Source: Sphingomonas sp. LM7
GTDB lineage: Bacteria; Pseudomonadota; Alphaproteobacteria; Sphingomonadales; Sphingomonadaceae
DNA: 64,000 nucleotides
Assembly (NCBI RefSeq): GCF_002002925.1
Contig: NZ_CP019511.1
Span: forward strand, 992,001-1,056,000
Reading direction: 5' to 3'
Both the position numbers and the translations under genes were made by a program. Under the pieces are notes generated by a model. That model was given only the letters and a program-made list of their open reading frames with translations, ran no database searches and was not told the origin of the DNA. Every line of letters starts with the position of its first letter. Within the stretch, counting starts at the first letter, position 1. Shown here piece by piece: positions 8,375-15,787 of the stretch.

Positions 8375-8722
8375 ATGTACCGTAGCGAATCCGACACGCC
8401 GCCCGCACCTGCCGCGACCATGCCGATGCTGTTCGAGGCGATCGTGCGCACCCGCTGCGTCGAGGCGACGTATAATGGCGGCCGCGTGATCCTGGCGCCG
8501 CATGTCGCCTTCACGCGCCACGGCGAAGTCTATGTCGGCGCGACGACGATCGAGCGGGACGGCGTGCCGCCGCGCGAAGAGAAGCTCGGGCTGTTCAAGC
8601 TGGTCGGGCTGGCGGGCTTCGCGCTGGCCGAGCGCGGCTTCACGCCCAGCAACATCTTCGACCCCAAGGACGAACGCTTCGCGGCCGAGACCCTGCTGGC
8701 GGTGGAACCCCACCCAGCCTGA
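8375..8722 (+). CDS. Conserved-looking hypothetical protein
   Basis: A 115-residue protein without a family I recognise. It has no signal peptide or membrane span. After a disordered start rich in Ser and Pro comes a compact domain with FEAIVRTRCVEATYNGGRV and VGLFKLVGLAGFALAERGF-like sequence (actual: GLFKLVGLAGFALAERGF). Codon usage is like its neighbours, so I take it as a real gene. The start is uncertain: ATGs at 8339, 8354, 8375 and further in are possible and none has a clear ribosome-binding site. The C-terminus is close to the convergent glycine-zipper gene. Confidence 0.6.
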   Translation: MYRSESDTPPAPAATMPMLFEAIVRTRCVEATYNGGRVILAPHVAFTRHGEVYVGATTIERDGVPPREEKLGLFKLVGLAGFALAERGFTPSNIFDPKDERFAAETLLAVEPHPA

Positions 8723-8737
8723 TCCCGGCCGAAAGGC

Positions 8738-9265
8738 TTAGCGGCAGCGAACCTGCTGCTGGTTGCGGTCGATCGATGCACCTGCCGCGCCGCCGGCGAT
8801 CGCGCCGAGCAATGTGCCGACGGTGCTGGAGCGGCGACCGGCGATGATGTTGCCGAACAGTCCGCCTGCAGCCGCGCCGACGATCAGGCCGGTGGTGCCG
8901 TCGCTGCGCTTGCAATAATAGCGGCCGTCGTCACCACGATAGACGCGGTCTTCCTGCGACAGCACGCGCTCCTGATAATTGCCTGAGCGGTAGTAGCGCG
9001 ACGGCTCGTAATTATCGTCCTCGGCATAGCCGACATCGGGGCGGCGATCGTCATAGGACGAGCGCGTGGCGCGGGCGCGGCGATAGCGGTCGAGCGCGGC
9101 CTGGAATTGCTCATATTCATTATCGAAGCGGCGCTGGGCGGCATCGAAGCGCGCATCCTCATCCTGCGCAGAAGACGTGGCGTAGCGCGCGCTGCTCTGC
9201 GCAGCGGCGGGGCTGGCGACGACGAGCGCTGCGGCGAGCGCCGCGAGGCCGGTGATGATCTTCAT
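8738..9265 (-). CDS. Glycine-zipper outer-membrane/periplasmic protein
   Basis: A 175-residue exported protein. Residues 1-22 are a signal peptide ending ASPAAAQ. A Tyr/Arg/Asp-rich hydrophilic middle follows, and near the C-terminus two glycine-zipper segments: GLIVGAAAGGLFGNIIAG and GTLLGAIAGGAAGASID. Proteins of this 2TM glycine-zipper type sit in the envelope and are often stress-induced. The ATG at 9265 has GGAGGAGA upstream. A near-consensus EcfG promoter precedes it (GGAAC-N17-CGTA). It stands alone, convergent with the preceding hypothetical gene. Confidence 0.82.
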   Translation of the reverse strand: MKIITGLAALAAALVVASPAAAQSSARYATSSAQDEDARFDAAQRRFDNEYEQFQAALDRYRRARATRSSYDDRRPDVGYAEDDNYEPSRYYRSGNYQERVLSQEDRVYRGDDGRYYCKRSDGTTGLIVGAAAGGLFGNIIAGRRSSTVGTLLGAIAGGAAGASIDRNQQQVRCR

Positions 9266-9295
9266 TGTTTAAGTCTCCTCCTATGTGCCGTGCGA

Positions 9296-9321
9296 TACGG
9301 CCGGCGACCCGGAAACGTTCC
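9296..9321 (-). promoter_or_regulatory. Near-consensus EcfG-type promoter
   Basis: On the minus strand GGAAC (9321-9317) is followed after 17 bases by CGTA (9299-9296), one base from the CGTT expected for the EcfG -10. It ends 31 bases before the ATG of the glycine-zipper gene. The mismatch makes this weaker than the three perfect sites in the window. Confidence 0.35.
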
Positions 9322-9487
9322 GGCAATGTGCGTGAAGCGGCGCTGAACGCGGGCGGCGACAGGTCATGCCGGCTGGGCGAGGCCGGCGAACAGGCCCAGA
9401 TCCGCGGCGCCGGCAGCGTGCTGCGGCGCCCGTTCGCTTTCGTGGCTCGGGATTGTTGTTTGGAACGTAGCAATGCGGCGGAAGGTT

Positions 9488-9681
9488 TCAAATCGCCTCG
9501 ACTGGGGCGCCGAGCAGAAATGCGGCATCTGCCATGCGAGTGTCGAGCGTGCCCAGCGTGTGGCCATTTGAGTTTGAGATCGCAATATGGAGCGCGTCGC
9601 TGCGCGAAGCCCGAAATCGTGTCGCCAGGTGCGTTCGGCCGCCCTCTCAAACGCTCGGGCAACATGGCGAGAGTGGGCAAG
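9488..9681 (-). pseudogene. Frameshifted, truncated VapC (PIN-domain toxin) remnant
   Basis: The minus strand encodes the C-terminal third of a VapC-type PIN ribonuclease in two frames. From 9681 to about 9601 one frame reads RAFERAAERTWRHDFGLRA; after a one-base loss near 9600 the next frame reads SDALHIAISNSNGHTLGTLD, then MADAAFLLGAPVEAI and a stop at 9488. Joined, this is the classic FGLRASDALHLA-type end of PIN proteins, including one of the acidic metal ligands. The N-terminal half, with the other acidic ligands, is missing: an in-frame TAG lies at 9684-9682. No antitoxin gene remains. It lies in the 503-base gap between the glycine-zipper and orphan-protein genes. Confidence 0.72.
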
Positions 9682-9690
9682 CTAGGAGCA

Positions 9691-9704
9691 TGAAACTAGT
9701 TTCA
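9691..9704. repeat. 14-base perfect palindrome in a low-GC gap
   Basis: TGAAACTAGTTTCA is fully self-complementary and is followed 25 bases later by a second, shorter palindrome AACTAGTT (9718-9725) sharing the ACTAGT core. They lie just upstream of the VapC remnant and may be the leftover operator of the lost toxin-antitoxin operon, since antitoxins bind such palindromes. This is inference. Apart from these and the VapC remnant, the 9266-9768 gap shows no gene. Confidence 0.45.
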
Positions 9705-9768
9705 GGTGGGTCCTCTAACTAGTTGGTGACCATATTAGGCTTTGGCTAGGAGAAAAGGATTGGAAGCT

Positions 9769-10404
9769 TTACGCTAGAGTGGAGCAGGCATCTGCGATGG
9801 CATAGCTCGTACCGATAGAGAGTGAGCTGATCGCTATTTCAAGAACCAGGGCTTTCATCGCCGCTTCTGTACGCAAACCATTTTCGTAATAGCGTTGTGG
9901 CGTGGTCTTGGCTGCAAACCGGGTCTCCACCTCGGTCAGACGCTTTCGTTCGGGCGTATCGCCTAACCGTCTGCTGGACTGAATGACCAAGAAAAGGGCG
10001 GCCCGGCAAACCAGGTCACGTTTGAAGGCATTTGCTGGAAATGCGCGAACCTGATCGCCAGACGCCAAGGAGTCCGCAGTGTAGCAGCGTTTAATCATGG
10101 CTTCGGCCTCGGTGGCTGTAGGCAAAGGCTGATCCTGCAATTCCGAAAGGATTTCCAGGTATCGGTCGGTGACAGTCTCTCCCTTCGGATCATCCTGCGC
10201 ATTGCGCATCGCCAAATACACTATGCTCGCACCCAATTTCGGCGAATCATGTCCAGTCAGCCGAAAGGCGCGAAGCGCATTGATGCAGGTAACCCTGTCC
10301 GCTGGCGTTTGTTCGGGACGCTGCTGAACCGTGATGCCCTCGGCGAAGGCAACACTGGGCACGATCGCGAAGGCAGCGACAATAAGGGCGATCGATAGTT
10401 TCAT
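9769..10404 (-). CDS. Orphan secreted protein, low-GC
   Basis: A 211-residue protein with a clear signal peptide (KLSIALIVAAFAIVPSVAFA, cut after AFA). The mature part is mostly helical by composition, with four cysteines (in VTCINALRAF, IKRCYTAD, DLVCRAALF and ADACSTLA), which could form two disulfides in the periplasm. I recognise no family. Base composition is visibly lower in GC than the flanking genes, and it sits next to the VapC remnant, so it was probably acquired. The start at 10404 is set by the signal peptide. It is four bases from the end of uvrD on the same strand. Confidence 0.72.
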   Translation of the reverse strand: MKLSIALIVAAFAIVPSVAFAEGITVQQRPEQTPADRVTCINALRAFRLTGHDSPKLGASIVYLAMRNAQDDPKGETVTDRYLEILSELQDQPLPTATEAEAMIKRCYTADSLASGDQVRAFPANAFKRDLVCRAALFLVIQSSRRLGDTPERKRLTEVETRFAAKTTPQRYYENGLRTEAAMKALVLEIAISSLSIGTSYAIADACSTLA

Positions 10405-10408
10405 GTAT

Positions 10409-12721
10409 TCAGCTCCCCAAGCTCACAAAACTATCCATAACCCGCTTCCGCCCGGCGACCTCGAAGTCGATCTCGAGCTTGTTGCCTTCGATCTCGGCGA
10501 TCACTCCGTAGCCGAACTTCTGGTGGAACACGCGTAGCCCGACCGACAGGTCCGCACGCGGCTTGGCGCCGAAGCTGACCGCCGACGCGTGGCTCTCCAG
10601 CACCCGCGCGGGTTCCCGCGAGAAGGTGCGGGCGGTGAAGCTGCCGCCGGGGTTCTTGGCGTCCACCCCTGCGGCGCGCTGCCAGCCGGGGCCGCGGCCG
10701 GTGCCTCGGGCGACGTCGGCGAAGGGGTCGGCGCGCTCGGACCAATTGGCCTGCCACAGGCTGGCGCCGCCCGACATCGTGGTCTCGCTCTCGACATGCT
10801 CGCCGGGCAATTCGGCAACGAAGCGGCTGGGGAGGCTGCTGGTCCATTGCCCGTAGATGCGGCGATTGGCGGCGTGGAGGATCGTCGCCTTCCGCCGCGC
10901 GCGGGTGATCGCGACATAAGCGAGGCGCCGTTCCTCCTCCAGTGAGGCGAGCCCGCCTTCGTCGAGCGCGCGCTGCGAGGGGAAGATGCCTTCTTCCCAG
11001 CCGACGAGGAACACCGTGTCGTATTCGAGGCCCTTGGCGGCGTGGATCGTCATGATCGTCACCTTGGCCTCGTCGGCCTGCGCCTCATTGTCCATCACGA
11101 GGGAGACGTGCTCGAGGAAGGCGGTGAGCGACTCATACTCCTCCATCGCGCGGACGAGCTCGGACAGATTTTCGAGGCGGCCGGCGGCTTCGGCGGTGCG
11201 GTCGGCCTGCCACATCGCAGTGTAGCCGCTCTCGTCGAGGATGATGCGCGCGAGCTCGGGATGGGGGAGGGTGTCGCCCATGCTACGCCAGCGGGCGATA
11301 TCGCCGATGAGGTTGCCCAAGGACCGGCGGGCCTGAGGGGTAAGTTCGTCGGTGTCGAGGATGCGCGCGCCGGCGGTGGTGAGCGGCAGGCCCTGAGCGC
11401 GGGCGAACTGGTGGACCTTGGCCAGCGCCTTGTCGCCCAGGCCGCGCTTGGGGACGTTGACGATGCGTTCGAAGGCCAGGTCGTCGGCGGGCTGGGCGAC
11501 GACGCGGAGATAGGCGAGCGCGTCGCGGATCTCGGCGCGCTCGTAGAAGCGGAAGCCGCCGATGATGCGATAGGGCATGCCGATCGAAATGAAGCGGTCT
11601 TCGAATTCGCGCGTCTGGTGCTGGGCGCGGACGAGGATCGCGACGTCGTCGAGGCTGGTGCCGCCCCGCTGGAGGCCCTCGATATCCTCGCCGACGCGGC
11701 GGGCTTCCTCGGGACCATCCCAGATGCCGAGCACCTGGACCTTCTCGCCCGCGTCCTTCTCGGTCCACAACGTCTTGCCGAGGCGTCCGCCATTGTTGGC
11801 AATCACGCCCGATGCGGCGGCGAGAATGTGCGGGGTGGAGCGGTAATTCTGTTCGAGGCGGATCACCTTGGCGCCGGGGAAATCCTTCTCGAACTTGAGG
11901 ATGTTCTCGACCTGCGCGCCGCGCCACGAATAGATCGACTGGTCGTCGTCGCCGACGCAGCAGATGTTCTTGCGCTCCTGGGCAAGCAGGCGGAGCCAGA
12001 GATACTGGACGCTGTTGGTATCCTGATACTCGTCCACCATGATGTAGCGGAAGCGGTTCTGATATTGGGACAAAATCTCGCGATCGGTTTTGAGGATCAC
12101 GAGCATGTGGAGGAGCAGGTCGCCGAAGTCGCAGGCATTGAGGGTGCGCAGGCGATCCTGGTACGCGGCATAGAGCGCCTGGCCCTTGCCATTGGCGAAG
12201 GCTTCGGATTCGCCGGCGTCGATGTCCTTCGGCGTGAGGCCTTTGTTCTTCCACTGGTCGATCAGCCCGGCGAGCTGGCGCGCGGGCCAGCGCTTTTCGT
12301 CGAGGTCGGCGGCGCTGATCAGCTGTTTGAGCAGGCGCAGCTGGTCGTCGGTGTCGAGGATGGTGAAGTTGGACTGAAGCCCGACGAGCTCGGCGTGGCG
12401 GCGGAGCATTTTGGCCCCGATCGCGTGGAAGGTGCCGAGCCACGGCATGCCCTCGACTGCGTCGCCGACGAGGCGCCCGACGCGTTCCTTCATCTCGCGC
12501 GCGGCCTTGTTTGTGAAGGTGACCGAGAGGATCTCGCTCGGATACGCCTTCCGGGTGAACAGGAGATGCGCGAGGCGCGCGGTGAGCGCGGCGGTCTTGC
12601 CGGTGCCGGCGCCGGCGAGGACGAGCACCGGGCCCTCGGTGGTCAGCACGGCTTCGCGCTGCGGCGTGTTCAAGCCCTGCAGATAGGGGGCGTCTTGGGG
12701 AGAGGGCGCGGGGAGAGTCAT
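10409..12721 (-). CDS. uvrD: UvrD/PcrA-type DNA helicase (superfamily 1A)
   Basis: A 770-residue ATP-dependent 3'-5' helicase used in nucleotide-excision and mismatch repair and in clearing recombination intermediates. Superfamily motifs are in order: Walker A LAGAGTGKTAALTARL, motif Ia TFTNKAAREMKERV, Walker B VDEYQDTN, motif III DDDQSIYSWRGA, motif IV LEQNYRST, motif V MTIHAAKGLEYD and motif VI VAITRARRK. The C-terminal VFHQKFGYGVIAEIEGNKLE is the small Tudor-like domain seen in PcrA/UvrD. The ATG at 12721 is preferred; a TTG at 12757 would add 12 residues. It is divergent from the 60-residue stress gene. Confidence 0.93.
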   Translation of the reverse strand: MTLPAPSPQDAPYLQGLNTPQREAVLTTEGPVLVLAGAGTGKTAALTARLAHLLFTRKAYPSEILSVTFTNKAAREMKERVGRLVGDAVEGMPWLGTFHAIGAKMLRRHAELVGLQSNFTILDTDDQLRLLKQLISAADLDEKRWPARQLAGLIDQWKNKGLTPKDIDAGESEAFANGKGQALYAAYQDRLRTLNACDFGDLLLHMLVILKTDREILSQYQNRFRYIMVDEYQDTNSVQYLWLRLLAQERKNICCVGDDDQSIYSWRGAQVENILKFEKDFPGAKVIRLEQNYRSTPHILAAASGVIANNGGRLGKTLWTEKDAGEKVQVLGIWDGPEEARRVGEDIEGLQRGGTSLDDVAILVRAQHQTREFEDRFISIGMPYRIIGGFRFYERAEIRDALAYLRVVAQPADDLAFERIVNVPKRGLGDKALAKVHQFARAQGLPLTTAGARILDTDELTPQARRSLGNLIGDIARWRSMGDTLPHPELARIILDESGYTAMWQADRTAEAAGRLENLSELVRAMEEYESLTAFLEHVSLVMDNEAQADEAKVTIMTIHAAKGLEYDTVFLVGWEEGIFPSQRALDEGGLASLEEERRLAYVAITRARRKATILHAANRRIYGQWTSSLPSRFVAELPGEHVESETTMSGGASLWQANWSERADPFADVARGTGRGPGWQRAAGVDAKNPGGSFTARTFSREPARVLESHASAVSFGAKPRADLSVGLRVFHQKFGYGVIAEIEGNKLEIDFEVAGRKRVMDSFVSLGS

Positions 12722-12735
12722 CGGCGAACAGGTAG

Positions 12736-12760
12736 GGAACGCGCGCGTCGGGAGCAAGTT
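12736..12760 (+). promoter_or_regulatory. EcfG-type general stress promoter (GGAAC-N17-GTT)
   Basis: GGAAC at 12736-12740 and GTT at 12758-12760 are separated by 17 bases. The -10 end is 35 bases before the ATG of the 60-residue gene at 12795, nearly the same geometry as at 6369-6393. The site lies in the short divergent region with uvrD. Confidence 0.58.
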
Positions 12761-12794
12761 GCTTCGCGGGCGCTGTGCGGGCTAAGGGGGCATC

Positions 12795-12977
12795 ATGTGG
12801 CGTAATCGGAAACTCAGGCTCGGCATCGTGCTGGCGATCGCAGTGATCGCGGCGTTCGTGGCATGGCGAACCAGCCAGAGCGAAGTGCGCAAGCCGTGCG
12901 AGCCGGGGCGTCACGAGGAGAAGGACGCCGGCGGCAAAGTGGTGAAGGTAACGCGGACGACGTGCTTTACCGACTAA
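12795..12977 (+). CDS. 60-residue single-span membrane protein
   Basis: A short protein with a basic start (MWRNRKLRLG), one membrane span (about residues 10-24, IVLAIAVIAAFVAW) and a charged tail with two cysteines (RKPCEPGRH and RTTCFTD). The tail would lie in the periplasm if the positive-inside rule holds, so the cysteines may pair. An AAGGGGG run lies about nine bases before the ATG. A perfect EcfG-type promoter precedes it. Function unknown. A GC hairpin (12981-13000, arms CGCTCC/GGAGCG) follows the stop without a T-run and may serve as a weak terminator. Confidence 0.72.
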   Translation: MWRNRKLRLGIVLAIAVIAAFVAWRTSQSEVRKPCEPGRHEEKDAGGKVVKVTRTTCFTD

Positions 12978-13055
12978 GGTCCCCGCTCCTGGGAGCGAGG
13001 GAGAATTTGGAATTCCAATCTCGATCCAACCTCGTCCACAGCTTCGTGACGGGGG

Positions 13056-13071
13056 TGTCATCACTTTGTCA
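13056..13071 (+). promoter_or_regulatory. Pho box upstream of the phosphate transporter
   Basis: Two direct TGTCA repeats at 13056-13060 and 13067-13071 are spaced 11 bases start to start, the helical repeat of PhoB sites (consensus CTGTCAT-N4-CTGTCAT). A weaker third unit (CGTGA) lies another 11 bases upstream at 13045-13049. The site ends 26 bases before the ATG at 13098, so it would overlap or flank the promoter. Confidence 0.6.
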
Positions 13072-13097
13072 CGCGGGCGAGTCAGGGCGGCTTCATC

Positions 13098-14738
13098 ATG
13101 GCCACACTCGCACTGGACCAGGCTTCGACGGCCGAAACGCCGCGGACCTCGCGATTCGACTATAAACCTCATCCCCTCGCCAAGCTGCTGTTCGCCGCAT
13201 TGCTGGTCGGCGGAATGGCCTATGCCGGGTGGAGCGTGCTCGCCGACACCCGCGGGGTGGGCGAGGAAATGGCGCTGGGGGTGTTCGCGTTCCTCGCGCT
13301 GGCGCTGCTGATCGCGCTGGGGTTCGAGTTCGTCAACGGCTTCCACGACACCGCCAATGCCGTCGCGACGGTGATCTACACCAATTCGATGCCCGCCCAT
13401 TTCGCGGTGGTGTGGTCGGGCTTCTTCAATTTCCTCGGCGTGATGTTCTCGAGCGGGGCGGTGGCCTATTCGATCATCACGCTGCTGCCGGTGGACCTGA
13501 TCCTCAATGTGGGGAGCGCGTCGGGGTTCGCGATGATCTTCGCGCTGCTGCTCGCGGCGGTCCTGTGGAACCTCGCCACCTGGTATGTCGGGCTGCCCAA
13601 TTCTTCGTCGCACACGCTGATCGGATCGGTGCTCGGCGTCGGCTTCGCCAACCAGCTCCTCCAGGCGGGATCACGCGGCGGCACTGCCGGAGTGGACTGG
13701 AGCCAGGCGCAGAAAGTGCTGACCGGGCTGTGGATGGCGCCGCTGATCGGGTTCGGCGCGGCGCTCCTCCTGCTGTTCGTGATGCGTATGCTGGTACGCC
13801 GGCCCGAGCTGTACAAGGCGCCCGACGGCGATGCGCCGCCGCCGCGCGGCGTGCGCGCACTGCTGATCTTCACCTGCACCGCGGTGTCGTTCAGCCATGG
13901 CTCGAACGACGGCCAGAAGGGCATGGGGCTGATCATGCTGATCCTGATCGGCTGCGCGCCGACCGCCTATGCGCTCAACCGCACGCTGCCGACCAGCGCG
14001 ACTCCCGCGTTTGTCCAGACCGCCAACACCGCGACTGCGGCGTTCGACGCGCGAAGCGGCGGGATCGACATGCCCGCCGATCAGGCCCGCACAACGCTGA
14101 CCAGCGCGCTCCAGCAGCGCCGGACCGACAACCCGCTGGTCTATGCCGCGCTCGACAGCCTTTCGACCGACCTGACCCAGCGCGTCGCGAGCTATGGGTC
14201 GCTGAGCAAGGTTCCGGCCGAGGCCACGTCCAACGTGCGCAACGACATGTATCTGGTGCTCGACACCACCAAGCTGGCGACCAAGAAGCCCGACGGCTTC
14301 CGGCCCGACGAACTCAAGGCGATCAAGGACTATCAGTCGAGCCTGGAGGCCGGCACGCGCTTCATTCCGCTATGGGTGAAGGTGGTCGTCGCGATCGCGC
14401 TGGGGCTGGGGACGATGATCGGCTGGAAGCGGATCGTGGTCACCGTCGGCGAGCGGATCGGCAAGCAGCACATGACCTATGGGATGGGCGCGACCGCCGA
14501 GCTGGTCGCCGCCGCGACGATCCTCAGCGCCGACCGGTTCGGGCTGCCGGTATCGACCACGCATATCCTGTCCTCGGGCGTGGCGGGCGCCGCCGTCGCC
14601 AATGGCCAGGGGCTGCAGAAGCGCACGATCGCCCAGCTGGCGGCAGCGTGGCTGCTGACTCTGCCCGCGGCGATGCTGCTGTCGGGCGGGCTCTACTGGC
14701 TGATGCTCAACGCAGTGCGGTTCTTCCAGCTCGGCTGA
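13098..14738 (+). CDS. pit: Inorganic phosphate transporter, PiT family
   Basis: A 546-residue inner-membrane phosphate:cation symporter. The two PiT repeats are clear: FVNGFHDTANAVATVIYT in the first and VSFSHGSNDGQKGMGLIMLI in the second, together with VGLPNSSSHTLIGSVLG and STTHILSSGVAGAAVANGQG. A non-membrane insert of about 100 residues (about 300-410) separates the halves, and the protein is somewhat long for the family. A Pho box just upstream suggests induction by phosphate starvation, which is unusual for low-affinity PiT systems that are often constitutive. No phoU-like gene is adjacent. The ATG at 13098 has only a weak ribosome-binding site. Confidence 0.92.
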   Translation: MATLALDQASTAETPRTSRFDYKPHPLAKLLFAALLVGGMAYAGWSVLADTRGVGEEMALGVFAFLALALLIALGFEFVNGFHDTANAVATVIYTNSMPAHFAVVWSGFFNFLGVMFSSGAVAYSIITLLPVDLILNVGSASGFAMIFALLLAAVLWNLATWYVGLPNSSSHTLIGSVLGVGFANQLLQAGSRGGTAGVDWSQAQKVLTGLWMAPLIGFGAALLLLFVMRMLVRRPELYKAPDGDAPPPRGVRALLIFTCTAVSFSHGSNDGQKGMGLIMLILIGCAPTAYALNRTLPTSATPAFVQTANTATAAFDARSGGIDMPADQARTTLTSALQQRRTDNPLVYAALDSLSTDLTQRVASYGSLSKVPAEATSNVRNDMYLVLDTTKLATKKPDGFRPDELKAIKDYQSSLEAGTRFIPLWVKVVVAIALGLGTMIGWKRIVVTVGERIGKQHMTYGMGATAELVAAATILSADRFGLPVSTTHILSSGVAGAAVANGQGLQKRTIAQLAAAWLLTLPAAMLLSGGLYWLMLNAVRFFQLG

Positions 14739-14786
14739 GCCGGATAATCGGAACGACTAGCGAAACCCGCGCGCCGCGCCCCTACC

Positions 14787-14801
14787 TCACACCGAGTGTG
14801 A
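14787..14801. promoter_or_regulatory. 15-base palindrome before the 216-residue unknown gene
   Basis: TCACAC-CGA-GTGTGA is a perfect inverted repeat ending 19 bases before the ATG at 14821, overlapping the likely transcription start region. It resembles a dimeric repressor operator. Upstream, GGAAC at 14750-14754 has no matching GTT, so I do not call a stress promoter here. Confidence 0.35.
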
Positions 14802-14820
14802 ACTAGGACGGAGCGATGCG

Positions 14821-15471
14821 ATGACGGACTCGGCTGGATCGGTGGGCGGCGCGGACAGCACCAGCGGCGCCAATGCGAGCTCCGCCGCCGCGGCAGCGGC
14901 CGAAGCCGCCGAGCGGATGAACGCAGTCGAGAATGTCGCCGAAGCGATGGTCGACAAGGCGACCACCAATCTCGGCATCGACACCACCGCGCTCGGCCAG
15001 CAGCTTGCCGGGCTGCAGGCGGCCAACCCGGACTTAGCCAAGGACTTGCAGGCGGCCGTCGAGGCGCAGCTCTCGCCGGTCGATATCGGCAACCTCCAGG
15101 CCGCGATGCAGGCGACGACGACGCCGTCGCTGGTCGACCGGATCAACGCCCCACCGACGCTGGGCCAATGGGCGGGACCGACGATCGACGCGTGCGGCAA
15201 CAAGCTCGCATCGCTCAGCGCGCCGTCGCAGCTCGCGCCGGGCAAGATGTCGTTCGATCAGGTGATGGAACATATCGACCGTATCACTGGCGGGCCGATC
15301 TCCGGCCTGACCTATAACGGTGCGTATCTGGCGGGTGCCGACGAGAAGACGCTCGACGCGGCATACAATGCCGGCAAGATGCTGGACGGCTTTACCGAAC
15401 CGCTGGCGCAAAAGGCGACCGAGCCGGAGTTCGGCGCGCCGGCAGTGCCGTCTCCCTATAGCTGGCGATAG
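14821..15471 (+). CDS. Hypothetical protein, Ala-rich N-terminus
   Basis: A 216-residue protein without signal peptide or membrane span and without a family I recognise. Residues 1-30 are Gly/Ser/Ala-rich and likely disordered; 30-105 look helical (NAVENVAEAMVDKATTNLG and AAVEAQLSPVDIGNLQAAM); a second segment carries INAPPTLGQWAGPTIDACG and FDQVMEHIDRITGGPISGL. Codon usage matches the neighbours and GGACGGAG lies upstream of the ATG, so it is a real gene. A 15-base palindrome precedes it. It is convergent, three bases apart, with a small membrane protein. Confidence 0.65.
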   Translation: MTDSAGSVGGADSTSGANASSAAAAAAEAAERMNAVENVAEAMVDKATTNLGIDTTALGQQLAGLQAANPDLAKDLQAAVEAQLSPVDIGNLQAAMQATTTPSLVDRINAPPTLGQWAGPTIDACGNKLASLSAPSQLAPGKMSFDQVMEHIDRITGGPISGLTYNGAYLAGADEKTLDAAYNAGKMLDGFTEPLAQKATEPEFGAPAVPSPYSWR

Positions 15472-15474
15472 CGC

Positions 15475-15660
15475 TCAGGCCTGGCGGACAAAGGCTTCCA
15501 GCGCATGGGCGGAGATTTCCAGCGTGACCTTGAGCCCGCCGGCATCGGCATGCAGGTCGGCGCGGAAATGCTGCACCGGATTGTAGAAATAGACGAGCAC
15601 GCCGGCGGCGAGCGCGAAGAGGATTGCGAACACAAATCTGTGTCCTGCTGACTCGCGCAT
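15475..15660 (-). CDS. 61-residue single-span membrane protein
   Basis: A small protein with a membrane span (FVFAILFALAAGVLVYFY, about residues 9-26) and an exposed domain of about 35 residues (FRADLHADAGGLKVTLEISA). The ATG at 15660 is preceded by GGGAG at six bases, which fixes the start over longer open frames. Its codon use is like the neighbours. Function unknown. Confidence 0.65.
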   Translation of the reverse strand: MRESAGHRFVFAILFALAAGVLVYFYNPVQHFRADLHADAGGLKVTLEISAHALEAFVRQA

Positions 15661-15787
15661 GGCCGACTCCCTATTTCCGGTGCTGCGTTGGTGGGCGTTC
15701 GATACAGGTGCGAAACTGTCAGGCCGATGAACGGGGCTCCCCAAAGGCGCGCTTCTTTCCTAGGACGGTCCCAAAGAGGGGACGTCC

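Noticed and set aside
11042..12805. 587-codon open frame on the plus strand opposite uvrD
   Set aside because: It is the antisense shadow of a well-supported helicase in GC-rich DNA; the translation has no domain and is Glu/Gly/Ala/Arg-biased as such shadows are.
14750..14754. GGAAC before the 216-residue gene as a stress promoter
   Set aside because: No GTT at 16-17 bases downstream.
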